Below, piece by piece: positions 1 through 9,305 of a stretch of DNA of 64,000 nt. The position numbers and the translations under genes are program-made. How positions within the stretch are numbered: the first letter of the stretch is position 1; each line of letters starts with the position of its first letter. Source of the stretch: Valencia hispanica (taxonomy: Eukaryota > Chordata > Actinopteri > Cyprinodontiformes > Valenciidae); assembly GCA_963556495.2 (NCBI GenBank), contig OY747702.1:72001-136000 (forward strand), in the 5' to 3' direction. Under the pieces are notes generated by a model, which ran no database searches, was not told the DNA's origin, and saw only the letters and a program-made list of their open reading frames with translations.

Positions 1-1
1 C

Positions 2-1294
2 TCTGCAGCCCCCGGTGAGCAGGTTCTTTACCAGGACGTGTGTAGTCTTTACCCATTTGTTCAGAAGACGAAAAGCTTTCCTGTAGGGCACCCGATCATA
101 ATCAGGGAAAACTTTGATGATCCTAGAAATTATTATGGATTTATCAAAGCAGTCATTTCACCACCTCGTGGTCTTTATTTCCCCATTCTACCATTCAGAA
201 CAGATCATGGAAAGCTTGTATTCACCCTCTGTCGCACATGTGTATTGGAGAACAATCAGACACATAGTTGCACCCACACTGACACTGAGAGAGCCTTAAC
301 AGGTGTATGGGTGTCTGAAGAGGTTAAAGAAGCCCTTTCACACGGCTACAGAATCGATCAGATCGTTGAGGTGTGGCACTTTGAGCAGCATAGTGATCAG
401 ATCTTTGCAAAGTATGTCAACTCCTTTTTGAAGACCAAGCAGGAAGCTTCAGGTTATCCCGAGGGTGTAGAGAGCGAGGAGGACAAACAGAAATACATCC
501 AGGATTTCATGGTTAATCAGGGTGTAGAGTTAGACCCTGAAAAAATTAAAGTAAACCCGGCAAAACGTCAAGTAGCCAAGCTGTGTTTGAATTCGCTTTG
601 GGGGAAGTTTGCTCAAAAAAATGACCAAACCCAAACCTCAATCATTAAACACGCTGACAAGTTTTTTGAGTTCCTGTTTTCAGGGAAGTTCGTCGTGACA
701 TACTTCAGCTTTCTGAACCCCAAGATGGTCATGATTCAATGGAAGTACAACAAAAACTGTGTAACGCCCCCTAACAAAACCACCAATGTGTTCGTTGCCG
801 CATTTACAACAGCTTACGCACGACTAGAGTTATTCAGATACCTACACCAACTCCAAGAACGGGTACTCTACCTTGACACAGACAGTGTGATCTATGTTGT
901 GCGTGAAGGCGAGAGCTCTCTGCCGACAGGTAGCTATTTGGGTGACTTGACAAACGAGCTCCCACCAGGGGACACCATTCAGGAGTTTGTTGCCGCAGGG
1001 CCAAAGAGTTACTCGTATCAGACAAAGCACAGGGGGAAGGTTGTGATGAGGGCAAAGGGGATATCGCGAACCGTAGAATGCTGTGAAAGGGTGAATTTTG
1101 ATACAATGACAGGACTTGTTGACGGTTACCTGGGTGGTGAGAGAGGCGAGGTACTCAAAGCACCGCAGCATTCCATCAAACGTGTTAAAAACGGGTTCCA
1201 TCTGAGGAATCACTCATTTACCAAAACTTTCAGGGTGGTCTATGACAAGCGGAGGTTGTTCCCAGACGGAACGACGCTACCATTTGGTTTTTGA
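2..1294 (+). CDS. POLB: DNA polymerase B, C-terminal part (partial)
   Basis: This is the C-terminal half of a protein-primed family B DNA polymerase, the replicase of Polintons and adenoviruses. The frame is open from base 2, so the true start is outside the window. Polymerase motif A (DVCSLYP, near 40-60), motif B (KLCLNSLWGKF, near 577-610) and motif C (YLDTDS, near 871-888) are all present with their aspartates. The frame ends at TGA 1292-1294, ten bases before the ATPase start, as in copy B. No break is visible in this fragment, unlike the copy B polymerase, which is frameshifted further upstream. Whether the upstream half is intact cannot be seen. Confidence 0.93.
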   Translation, partial: SAAPGEQVLYQDVCSLYPFVQKTKSFPVGHPIIIRENFDDPRNYYGFIKAVISPPRGLYFPILPFRTDHGKLVFTLCRTCVLENNQTHSCTHTDTERALTGVWVSEEVKEALSHGYRIDQIVEVWHFEQHSDQIFAKYVNSFLKTKQEASGYPEGVESEEDKQKYIQDFMVNQGVELDPEKIKVNPAKRQVAKLCLNSLWGKFAQKNDQTQTSIIKHADKFFEFLFSGKFVVTYFSFLNPKMVMIQWKYNKNCVTPPNKTTNVFVAAFTTAYARLELFRYLHQLQERVLYLDTDSVIYVVREGESSLPTGSYLGDLTNELPPGDTIQEFVAAGPKSYSYQTKHRGKVVMRAKGISRTVECCERVNFDTMTGLVDGYLGGERGEVLKAPQHSIKRVKNGFHLRNHSFTKTFRVVYDKRRLFPDGTTLPFGF

Positions 1295-1303
1295 GGGGGG
1301 AAA

Positions 1304-1987
1304 ATGCAGCATCAGGGTGAACTGGAAGCGATTAACTTTGACCCAAGATTTAAAACTCCTTTTTCAAGTCTTGTGGTAAGCCCGAGTGGCTGTGGGAAGT
1401 CTTTTTTTGTAAAAAATGTTTTGATTAATTGTCTACATGTGATGGATTCTGTACCTGAAAATATTGTTTGGATCTACACTTCATTCCAACCATTGTATAC
1501 GGAATTGATGAAGATTAATAAATCAATTAAATTCATCGAAGGATTGCCTCATTCCTTTGAAGATGATGTTTTATTCCCCCCAGATCAATCGCATCTATTG
1601 ATTCTCGATGATGTACTCTTTCAAGCAGCTGAGCATCCAGAGGTCGTGAAAATATTTACACAATATCGACACCATAGAAACATGAGCGTTATGATGTTGA
1701 CTCAGAATGTGTTTCTCAAGGGGAAACATACTCGAACTATCAGTCTTAATTGTAATTATATGGTCTTGTTTAAAAACCCACGTGACAGATTGCAGGTAGC
1801 AAATTTAGCACGTCAAATTTTCCCTGGACAGAAACCCTTTTTCATGGAGAGTTTTGAAGATGCTACGAGCCAACCACACGGCTATTTATTTGTAGACCTA
1901 ACCCCTGACACACCAGACCAATACAGGCTCAGGACAGGTTTACTTCCTGGACAGTGGCCGGCTGTTTACATAGCTAAGAACAAGTGA
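1304..1987 (+). CDS. ATP: A32-like (FtsK/HerA type) genome packaging ATPase
   Basis: The 227-residue product is the expected motor that packages viral DNA into the capsid. Walker A is at residues 26-33 (SPSGCGKS) and Walker B at about 97-103 (HLLILDD). A polar sensor-like TQN is at 133-135. Odd point: the first glycine of the P-loop consensus is Ser26 here but Gly in copy B, so this otherwise intact copy may be impaired. It starts ten bases after polB and its stop lies just before the next gene, which suggests one transcript. Copy B carries a nonsense codon in the same gene. Family assignment is firm; activity is inferred. Confidence 0.9.
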   Translation: MQHQGELEAINFDPRFKTPFSSLVVSPSGCGKSFFVKNVLINCLHVMDSVPENIVWIYTSFQPLYTELMKINKSIKFIEGLPHSFEDDVLFPPDQSHLLILDDVLFQAAEHPEVVKIFTQYRHHRNMSVMMLTQNVFLKGKHTRTISLNCNYMVLFKNPRDRLQVANLARQIFPGQKPFFMESFEDATSQPHGYLFVDLTPDTPDQYRLRTGLLPGQWPAVYIAKNK

Positions 1988-1992
1988 CCAAC

Positions 1993-2331
1993 ATGTCGGC
2001 ATGCATAAAAAGAAATGCACCGTTACTAGGGGCTCTTTTTCATTCCACACCCCAGAAACGTAAAGATATCCTAACTCATTGTTCTCCCGACTTTCTACAA
2101 ACCTTGTGCGAGATTGCTTTAAATGTGCTGAAAGGGAACATCAAGCTGTCCACAACACAATACAACAGACTTAAGAAGCAGAAAAAAATCCTCAGGCTGT
2201 TGGCTGATCGGAAGGTGGGGTTAAAGCGCAAACGACAGACATTGAAAACCCAGACAGGAGGAATTCTCCCGCTGATTGCAGCTGTAATACCGTTTCTCGG
2301 AGAATTGGTGGCTGGAATATTCCGCCGGTAG
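1993..2331 (+). CDS. Small basic Polinton protein with hydrophobic C terminus
   Basis: The product is 112 residues from the ATG at 1993; an in-frame GTG at 1984 overlaps the ATPase stop and is less likely. The N-terminal and middle parts are Lys/Arg rich, followed by QTGG at about residue 88-91 and a hydrophobic tail (PLIAAVIPFLGELVAGIF). This small-protein type recurs beside the ATPase in Polintons, from memory of the family. QTGG followed by a hydrophobic residue resembles adenain cleavage sites, so a cleaved virion protein with a membrane-active tail is possible. Function is inferred. Copy B is frameshifted in the Lys-rich part. Confidence 0.75.
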   Translation: MSACIKRNAPLLGALFHSTPQKRKDILTHCSPDFLQTLCEIALNVLKGNIKLSTTQYNRLKKQKKILRLLADRKVGLKRKRQTLKTQTGGILPLIAAVIPFLGELVAGIFRR

Positions 2332-2340
2332 AAGTGTATT

Positions 2341-2925
2341 ATGACACTGAGAGCATCACAGAAAATGTTTCTAGTCTCGCCGCATCAATTAAATCGTCTG
2401 AAGCAACGGGATAACTCCGGAACCATACGACAGAAGGCTCAGGATGACACTGATGAGGACATGCAGGCAATATTGGATGACCCAAACAGTGCATCGTACG
2501 AGAAAATTAAACGCTACCACGCATTACTTCAGAAATACCTAACCCTCCTTAAGCAAGGAGAGAACAAAGAGCCGCGTGTCACCCTATCGCTGCAGAGAGA
2601 CCATGCGAATGATGACCCCCCGAAGGACAACCAGATCGTTAGTGGGTATAGCCGAGGTTTAGACGGTCTAGACTCCGCAGAGACCTCTTCTACACCTGCC
2701 GTTGAGAGTGTCGTGGATGAGAGAGGCAGGAAATCAAAAAATAAAAAGCGGGTATTGATGTCACCAGTTTGGCCGTCTTTAAAGGCTCCAACTGCTACAA
2801 AACGGTGGGAAAGAAGGAGGTCGTTCATGATGTCACCAGTTTGGCCTCAGAATGCGCAGGTACCACGCAGAAAGCGTAAGAGTGTTACCTTATCACCCCT
2901 CTGGACCGGAAGATCATTTCAGTAA
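2341..2925 (+). CDS. Basic protein with three S-P-x-W repeats, Polinton accessory/virion candidate
   Basis: The 194-residue product has an N-terminal part with a short predicted helical stretch (about 50-75, YEKIKRYHALLQKYLTLL). An acidic to neutral linker follows, then a basic C terminus holding three copies of an SP(V/L)W motif (MSPVWP, MSPVWP, LSPLW) separated by Lys/Arg clusters. The pattern suggests a DNA- or capsid-binding peptide repeated three times, as in small viral core proteins. It is the last gene of the plus-strand block in copy A, ending about 90 bases before the shared poly(A) region. Copy B has indels in this gene. I cannot name a characterised homologue. Confidence 0.72.
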   Translation: MTLRASQKMFLVSPHQLNRLKQRDNSGTIRQKAQDDTDEDMQAILDDPNSASYEKIKRYHALLQKYLTLLKQGENKEPRVTLSLQRDHANDDPPKDNQIVSGYSRGLDGLDSAETSSTPAVESVVDERGRKSKNKKRVLMSPVWPSLKAPTATKRWERRRSFMMSPVWPQNAQVPRRKRKSVTLSPLWTGRSFQ

Positions 2926-3016
2926 AAAGTCTCTTCGTAAGGCAACCCGAGCCCCCAGCTGGCTCACATTCTCCCCCTAGCTGCATGACTATTGAATAAG
3001 CGTTGTTTCTTTTCAC

Positions 3017-3061
3017 AATAAACGATATGTGTTCACATAATTTCATGCGTACAGGTTTATT
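3017..3061. promoter_or_regulatory. Convergent poly(A) signals between the two gene blocks (copy A)
   Basis: AATAAA lies on the plus strand at 3017-3022, serving the polB-ATPase block. Its mirror, TTTATT at 3056-3061 (AATAAA on minus), serves the capsid-protease block. Only 33 bases separate them. Copy B keeps the same pair at 25,617-25,622 and 25,656-25,661. Confidence 0.75.
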
Positions 3062-3661
3062 TCATTCCATGTTAAACATCATAAGTCTAATACATTTGAT
3101 GCATATTCTCATACATATCAAAAACCCGTAACAATCTTTAAACACATCTAGAGAACAGGTTCTATGCGTGAAAAACGTTGTGTTTCGCTTCATAGCACAT
3201 TTCACAAAGTTTTTGACAAAGTTAGATACAAGCTCATCATTTGATTCAGGAATTTGACAATACTTTGATAAAACTTGTTGCATGGAGAGACCACAGGCTC
3301 TATGGAATAAATAAAAAATACAGTGATGCCCACAAACAGAAGATTGAACGCTCTGAAATTGTTGGTTATGGTACATTATCACAGACGAACGATCTTTCAA
3401 AAAATCCAAAATGGATGAAGGGTAATAGACAAATTCTGGTGAGTACCCGTAAGAGTCAAAAAACGTTGGTTTACCACCCTCTTCCAGAGTGAGGGCTAGC
3501 CAGTGTTCCCCAGGCATGTTAGAAGGGTGTGTATTGACGATAAAATAAGCCGGTCTGGGGAATGTTAGTGGTAGCAGCTCCAGTTGGTCGCTGGCCCATA
3601 CACCGCAGAAAAGCTTCCCAAGCAGATGACTGAGTATTGCATCGAGTTCGTGATTATTCAT
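3062..3661 (-). CDS. PRO: Adenain-like cysteine protease with frameshifted extra C terminus (copy A)
   Basis: The product matches the copy B protease, which is 180 residues and intact. The catalytic set is visible: His53 (GEHW), Asp69 (FFDS), Gln103 and Cys110 (VCGHHC), with Gln and Cys seven apart as in adenain. This enzyme class cleaves capsid and core precursors during virion maturation. In copy A an extra A in an A-run just at the natural stop removes the stop, so the frame runs on for about 19 unrelated residues. The catalytic core is unaffected. It follows the capsid gene by 12 bases. Confidence 0.88.
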   Translation of the reverse strand: MNNHELDAILSHLLGKLFCGVWASDQLELLPLTFPRPAYFIVNTHPSNMPGEHWLALTLEEGGKPTFFDSYGYSPEFVYYPSSILDFLKDRSSVIMYHNQQFQSVQSSVCGHHCIFYLFHRACGLSMQQVLSKYCQIPESNDELVSNFVKNFVKCAMKRNTTFFTHRTCSLDVFKDCYGFLICMRICIKCIRLMMFNME

Positions 3662-3673
3662 GTTTCCAAGTGG

Positions 3674-4981
3674 TTAATAATAATCCACCAAAAATCTTCT
3701 TTTAGAGTCTATTTCCAGGATGGAGTCGTAGCACGCGTATACAATCAGCGTTGTTGTGTGCGGTAACGGTGTTCTGAATCTCATTTCTAGCCTAATGTTA
3801 CCACTGCGTACGGGTGATAGTGCTTCAGATTCAGCACATGGGTCGAGATTAAAAGCAAATAATGCGTAACCCGTGTTAAAGTCCTCCCTAGTTATGCTTA
3901 GGGGGAGATCCTTTAAATGCCTCCCTGTGGATGTAAAGAGGTTGTAATATTCTCGTACAGAATTACCCTGATCGAAGTTGGGCTGGAAGGCCTTTGCAGG
4001 AATCTGTCTACCATCACGGGACAGAGCTAGATACTCCATATTATAATGGTTGAATGAAAACGGATTCAAATTGCGCGCTCCTGTGAAGGCCTGGTGATTA
4101 ACCATCGAAATAACCACATATTTAGGTGTCATACCCAAGAACAGGTTCTCCTGAGTGCATATTCTTGAATGTTCAGGTATAGAGTATGTTTTTACATTTA
4201 CACGCGATACCGGGTACAAAGCATTTCCTTTCATTAATGCGGTCTCATGACCGAGGCGTACGGCGGGAGATACAGTCACCTTTTTGACAAAGAGAGCTGC
4301 ACCTAAAATCCATAGTTTGAAAGTAGAATCTGCAGCACCCATAAGACAGAACGCATCGCTTGCTCGTGTTAGCTTAATTCTTATGTCAACAGAGTTCAAA
4401 AGTAGTCTTTCACAGAATAATATGTCAGCATGAAGCGGTCCTAGCAGGTGCACCTCTCGAGATTGGGCTGTAAAGGAGGCACGTTGGTTTAATCCTTAAT
4501 TCGGTCCATCAATAGTCTCTGTAGAATCCATTTCATCGGCTGTATCTTTATAAAAAAGCCCTGCACTGAACTGGCTTTTAAGGGTTTGATCTGAATAATT
4601 AAGCAATGTTTCGATCATAGCTCTATAAGGATGCGTAGCGCTGGACTGCGATATTAAACGGTCTCCAAGGGTTACATCACATTGGGAAAAAATTGTGTTC
4701 AGAGGGTAGTTAATTAAGCCGACCTTAGCGTCACGAGCCATGGGCGAACCGTTAGCATTGCTAATTTTAACTCTGAGATGGATCAACATGTCATTTAAAT
4801 CGGTATACGACTCGCCCCCACCAGGGATAAAAAATTCTATCGGTCCTCCATCGGTGATGGCTGAAAGGGGTGAAATCTCAGTGTACAGCTTATCCTCTAC
4901 CGATAGTTGAGTCATAGGCGCTGAAAATAAGTCAAGCTCACCGAGCGTACACTCTCCCGATTTGACATGTAGTAGAGCCAT
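3674..4981 (-). pseudogene. MCP: Major capsid protein (double jelly roll), one nonsense codon (copy A)
   Basis: About 435 codons form the Polinton hexon-like capsid protein. The frame opens with ATG at 4981 and continues to 3674, but a Glu codon is replaced by TAA at about 4496-4498, splitting it into an N-terminal 161-residue part and a C-terminal ~260-residue part in the same frame. The assignment rests on position between the core-protein and protease genes, on length, and on resemblance to Polinton capsid proteins. Copy B has different breaks in the same gene. The single substitution points to decay after insertion. Confidence 0.85.
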
Positions 4982-4993
4982 ATTCCTATTCGG

Positions 4994-5440
4994 TTAAAAT
5001 ATGTCAGAGCCTCTGCCGGACTTCCTTCCCCTCTGCCTGCTCACCCTGAGTGGTTTCCTTTTCTTTGTCTTGGCTTGTTTTCTAGTCATCCAAACACGCT
5101 CTCCAGGGGGTCTCTTTCGACCTCGTCTTGATAAGATCATTATTCCTGAACCTTCCTGAGCATCAGAATTCTAACCGATCTTGCTCTTGATTTTATTGAC
5201 CGCCCTCCCAAAGACGTCCGAAGCTATATTCGATGCTGCAGCTTTAAGGTGCGGTTTAGCAATCGACACTCCTTTCTTAACAAATGGGGATATAAACCGG
5301 AAGAGGCGGGCAAACACAGATCCAAATCCACGACCATACATGACAGGCTGTCCTGAAAACCCGGGTAGCTCTCCACCCGTCTGGTTCACATAATATTGTA
5401 CAAACCGCGTTGGTTCTGGTCTGTGTGTTAAGTATGCCAT
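4994..5440 (-). pseudogene. Small basic core/pX-like virion protein, truncated by nonsense (copy A)
   Basis: The intact version in copy B is 148 residues. Here Gln90 is changed to TAG (about 5171-5173), leaving 89 residues and losing the very basic C-terminal third. The N terminus carries QTGG-E and M-Y-G-R-G, both fitting adenain cleavage consensus forms. A following amphipathic segment resembles adenovirus pVI/pX-type peptides. The start codon overlaps the last 13 bases of the minor capsid gene upstream. Confidence 0.78.
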
Positions 5441-6237
5441 TTTACCGCAGGTGTCAAAACCGGTTTAAAGTGCAGCTTCACGATCGTCTTCCCGTATACA
5501 AAGTTCACACACTCGTTACGATCTGTTTTTACCTGTATGCAGATTGTCTTAATATAGCTTTTTGAAATGGGGAGGTAATGCACTGTGTTATACCTCACAC
5601 CAATCACGTCACCGAATTTACCATTTATGTTTACGACACCGAGCAGAGGTGAGTGACTGTCACCAACAGTTTGGAAATGGATTATGTCTGTGTAGACAAA
5701 CAGGTTATATCCACCAGTGCCGAGATCCGCTGGGTGGGGCGCAGGTCTGTTGGAGATGGTCCACCCTTCGTCGGCGTTCAAACCGAGCATGATGGAGAGA
5801 GGGTTGATAGCTCGAATTTTGTATCTTCCATCCCCCCTGAAGTCAAATTTTTTCGAGACATTATTGTAGGTTAGATCGATGCTCCTGTCATATTTCTTCA
5901 CGGCTGGGACTAGAGCATCTGAGAGGTCTTGAGGTCTCTCAAAATACCCCCCTCCGGAAAACTTGGACCTGGCGTATTCTATACGGGGTGTATTCCTCTC
6001 ATCTTTAGATTTGTCTCCCACCTCATAAACAACCTTCTTTAAATCAATGTATGAATGCTGATCCGACAGGTTATACCATGTATGAGGGTAGACAATTTCA
6101 CACAGTCCCACTACCCAGTCTCCACTTAGCTCAATAGCCTTTGGAAGGTCTGTAGTATAATTTGAGCTCGTGTTATCTTTAAATACCTCTCCGCTGGCGT
6201 TGGAAGGTAGAGTTACATAGAACCCCTCATCAGACAT
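5428..6237 (-). CDS. mCP: Minor capsid protein, penton-like single jelly roll (copy A)
   Basis: The 269-residue product is intact here and in copy B. It has the length and position of the Polinton minor capsid protein that forms the pentameric vertices. The N terminus (MSDEGFYVTLPSNAS) leads into a beta-rich protein without signal peptide or membrane segment. The ATG is preceded by a clean leader separating it from the divergently numbered integrase gene. Its last four codons and stop overlap the start of the core-protein gene in another frame. It is the only larger gene with an undamaged frame in both copies. Confidence 0.85.
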   Translation of the reverse strand: MSDEGFYVTLPSNASGEVFKDNTSSNYTTDLPKAIELSGDWVVGLCEIVYPHTWYNLSDQHSYIDLKKVVYEVGDKSKDERNTPRIEYARSKFSGGGYFERPQDLSDALVPAVKKYDRSIDLTYNNVSKKFDFRGDGRYKIRAINPLSIMLGLNADEGWTISNRPAPHPADLGTGGYNLFVYTDIIHFQTVGDSHSPLLGVVNINGKFGDVIGVRYNTVHYLPISKSYIKTICIQVKTDRNECVNFVYGKTIVKLHFKPVLTPAVKWHT

Positions 6238-6366
6238 TGTGAATTTGACGCAGCAAAAAAAGTCATCTAAAGGCTTTGGAGGGTAAGGTTTACTAATTAA
6301 TCATAGTCTGTAGAACCCACGCTTTATAGTGAATCGACGATGTGTTAAACGGTTTTGTGGGCGATA

Positions 6367-7457
6367 TTATTTGACACTTTTAACATCTGAGGCTCTGACC
6401 CAACTGTTGAATTTTTCGGGCCAATTTCTCCACCTCACAAAGACTTGGTCCTCCCCGTTGACTCTCCGCCGCTTTAAAATCTTGTCCACGTTATACACCC
6501 GCTCACCATTAATTTTTACTTTCTGCAATTCGGCCTCATAAAACGATCCGTGTATTCGATCCTGATCATAATCAAATAACTCGTACACTGGGAGGTAGCG
6601 GAGTATGCAACGGTCAACCGTAAATATTTCATCTGTGAAGCTGTTCTCATATTTCTTATCAAATACCCCACGTAGCTTTGATATTCTGACCAGATCCCCT
6701 TTCTTAAACTTTGTCTTTATTTTACCAGAGTCTATCGATGGGGTGATGCAATGGAGGTTTTTCATGACTTGAGGAGTATTCTCTGACGTCACTTGCATAG
6801 GTGTCATCTTAATGCTTGAGTGGAAGCTGTGGTTGTAACTCTCCACTAGCTTTTGAAGGACGTCGATGTACCGGAAGGTGTTATTAGCGGTGAAATATCT
6901 CCACATTCTACCCTTCAGAGTGCGATTGAAGCGCTCAACAACAGATGCCTTTAGATCACTGGCTGTACTAAAGTGGGTAATACTATATTTCTTCATCATT
7001 AACTTAAATTGTTTATTATAAAACTCTTTACCAGCATCCGTCTGTAATTTTTGTGGAATTTGACTCTCTTGAAAAACTGATTCAAACCCCTTAACGACCT
7101 CACACCCCATCTTTCTCTTTAAAGCACGCACATACGCCTTTTTTGAAAAGACATCAATCACTGTTAGTAAATAGTTGAATCCGTCGTTATGTGTCGCCAA
7201 GGCTTGCATATCACATAAGTCGGCCTGGAATTGCTTCAAGGGTTTGGTTACAAAAACACGATTCCGGGGAAACTTTACTCGTGCAGGTTTATACAACGTG
7301 TAGGTGTCCTCGCCTGAAAGAAAGTCTTTTACTTTTTCGACACCGATCACACGTCCTTCTCTGTCCTTTAAACCCTTCTCAATCTGTCAACACCCCCATA
7401 GCTCCCCGGATGGGCGGGGTCATAGTATGCATTGGTCAACACCCTCTGTTCTGACAA
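6367..7457 (-). pseudogene. INT: Retroviral-type integrase with chromodomain, start lost (copy A)
   Basis: The integrase inserts Polinton DNA with 6-bp duplications. The open part (6367-7350) carries catalytic D (FQADLCDM), D (TDAGKEF) and E (VVERFNRTL), and ends in a chromodomain of about 45 residues (VDKILKRRR ... VFVRWRNWP ... NSWV). Chromodomains may direct integration to modified chromatin. By comparison with copy B, the ATG is changed to TTG (about 7455-7457) and one G is missing from a G-run near 7370, so the first ~35 codons are out of frame. The catalytic core itself is open in this copy. Confidence 0.9.
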
Positions 7458-7552
7458 TTTACTGTCGAATGATAGTACAGGAGAACGGCTAGTGTAATTT
7501 AAACCTTGTATTAATCAGATAGATGAACCATATGATTGGATCAAAGTTTTTT

Positions 7553-7558
7553 TTTATT
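7553..7558 (-). promoter_or_regulatory. Poly(A) signal for the second Cys/His gene (copy A)
   Basis: TTTATT on plus is AATAAA on minus, about 120 bases past the stop of the 7676-8604 gene. The matching site in copy B is at 21,051-21,056. Confidence 0.6.
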
Positions 7559-7675
7559 ACAAGTTTAAAACCATAGCATTACACAATTATAAAAACAAAT
7601 GAATAAAAAACAAAACACGTCAGGATTAAACTAGAGCATTTATATCAGAGGAGATATAGCCAACATTAGTACACA

Positions 7676-8604
7676 TCAGATTTCATAGCCATAGCATCGG
7701 GAGACAGTCCTGTGTTCTTCCAGGATGGCTTCATCATCCTTATCACCATACACAGCTTGAATCGCGTTGTAGAACCCCTGCATACTCCTCAGCTCATGTA
7801 GAACGGTTTCAGCTACTGTTTTCACCTTCAGATCATCATCATCATGTATGCTCCGATTTACCAGCAGAATTTGAATAGCTGGAATGAATCGCGGGGTAAG
7901 AAGTTGTCGCATGACTGATTGAAAGTGGAGTTGGTAATAATCCTCATCCATTAGCTCTAGGCATTGATGCTGCAACTGACTGGGATGGCTAATTTGACAT
8001 CCATAACAGTTATCTTTCTGATAAGCAGCACTGGTCATGTGAAATAGATGCAGAACAGCAGTCTTTACAGCCTTGATGAACCTGGATGACATCAAACCGT
8101 CCACCAGGTCCCATTTGTCAACCTCAGCCAGAGTCGGAGAATCACCCCCCTCATCCTGAGACGCACACCCGTGTTCCGGTGTCGCGCATTCCGGCGCATC
8201 GGGGGTCCCACCATCGCTGGGCGCTGAAGGTCCATCACACTCTCCCTCGAGATCGGGCATAGGCACCGGGGTTGAAGTAGATAGAGGGGTCTTACACGGC
8301 GATGTTTCGTTGTAGGCGGCCGATAATAGTTGAAATAAGGGTGACCCGCTCCCCCAGCTTCAGGGTTGTATGATCCCTCGACCCAAGCGTCGGGCTGGGC
8401 ATCTGCAGGCAGAATCTCCGAAAGAGAGAACACTGGGGATGGTGGAGAGTAGCATGGTGAGAGCGATGAAATTGACGGTGGATGATACGGGTTAGCGTAG
8501 CCGAACCCCACAGGCGATGGCGGAGTGCTCATTGGCTCATACGGCTGGCCGATCCCCCAGTATGACGGTAGAGTGGTCTGCTTGACGAATCCTCCCATAT
8601 CCAT
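7676..8604 (-). pseudogene. Second Cys/His-motif gene, frameshifted (copy A)
   Basis: This corresponds to the intact 308-residue gene at 20,007-20,933 in copy B. One G is missing from a G-run at about 8292-8296 (four instead of five), which breaks the frame between the Pro/Ser-rich N-terminal half and the C-terminal conserved domain. The C-terminal part keeps C-x2-C-x9-H-x-C. Promoter, start codon and stop are otherwise preserved. Confidence 0.78.
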
Positions 8605-8666
8605 CGTCTCGGAGCGAAGATTACGGCGGCCTGGAAGTCCTGGATGTAATGCCGAAGACCAGGAGG

Positions 8667-8845
8667 TTTATATAGGAACCTAGCGTACGGGGCGGGGCCT
8701 GTAGACTTGTCTGGACATGTTCGGCATGAGGGGCGTGATAAATACAACGAATACAAAGCAGAGCAGGGGCAAGTCGAGCGCCGATTGGTGGACTGTTTTT
8801 TATCTACAATTTTAATAGTTTGGAGGGTTTCTTATTTCCAGGTTA
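8667..8845 (-). promoter_or_regulatory. TATA promoter and shared upstream module of the second Cys/His gene (copy A)
   Basis: A TATATAAA box (minus strand, 8667-8674) lies 63 bases upstream of the ATG at 8604. Further upstream, about 8730-8840, is the module also present in the TIR (9605-9715): GGCGTGATAAATACA, AAAGCAGAGCAGGGGC, an inverted CCAAT (CGATTGGTGG) and a TTTTTTATC tract in the same order. Confidence 0.7.
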
Positions 8846-8861
8846 AACCAACCAGGGTAAG

Positions 8862-9305
8862 CTAATAAAAGAGGGTAGGACCTGTTTGTAACAAATTTTG
8901 CTGGGAATAAAACATATTTTGCTTTATAGCATCTACACCTGAACACTGGTGCTCCTGCTGACTGCCTCCCATTTTGCAAGAGTTACATTGTTTCCGCAGT
9001 AAAGATATGCAGGCATAACCCATAAAATGGCTTAGAGCAGTTTTAATAGCACTGTTGACTGCGGTAGGTATCCAGTTCTCAATTTCCTCCATTTGATTCT
9101 CTTGATCCAGGAAGGAAATCGGAGTCTCGCTTAAAAGAGGAAAGTCTTCTGTAAAAGCCAATGTCGGATTTTTGTCCAGAGTTGTAGAGGTTGATTTATC
9201 GCACATTGAGCGTGTCGTCACGGATGGAATCCCATTTGACAATTCAGATAAAAGTTCAAGTTCATCAAGTTCTTCATTTTTAAATTCAACTCTTTTTAGG
9301 TCCAT
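8862..9305 (-). CDS. First Cys/His-motif small protein, TIR-proximal (copy A)
   Basis: The product is 147 residues from the ATG at 9305; a longer frame upstream begins only at a non-ATG codon. The N-terminal half is acidic (NEELDELELLSELS). The C-terminal half has a helix (AVNSAIKTALSHFMGY) followed by CNSC ... HQC, a C-x2-C-x8-H-x-C pattern that could bind zinc. The same helix plus Cys/His layout occurs in the neighbouring gene (7676-8604), so the two look like paralogues. The promoter lies in the TIR. I do not recognise a characterised family. A role in early host manipulation or transcription is only a guess from position. Confidence 0.6.
   Translation of the reverse strand: MDLKRVEFKNEELDELELLSELSNGIPSVTTRSMCDKSTSTTLDKNPTLAFTEDFPLLSETPISFLDQENQMEEIENWIPTAVNSAIKTALSHFMGYACISLLRKQCNSCKMGGSQQEHQCSGVDAIKQNMFYSQQNLLQTGPTLFY

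Noticed and set aside
834..1213. Minus-strand open frames inside polB (and their counterparts at 27,471-27,850)
   Set aside because: They are shadows of the strongly conserved polymerase frame and lack their own start context.
7676..9305. RB-binding L-x-C-x-E motif in the two Cys/His proteins, as in tumour-virus-like oncoproteins
   Set aside because: I searched both proteins by eye and found no such motif.
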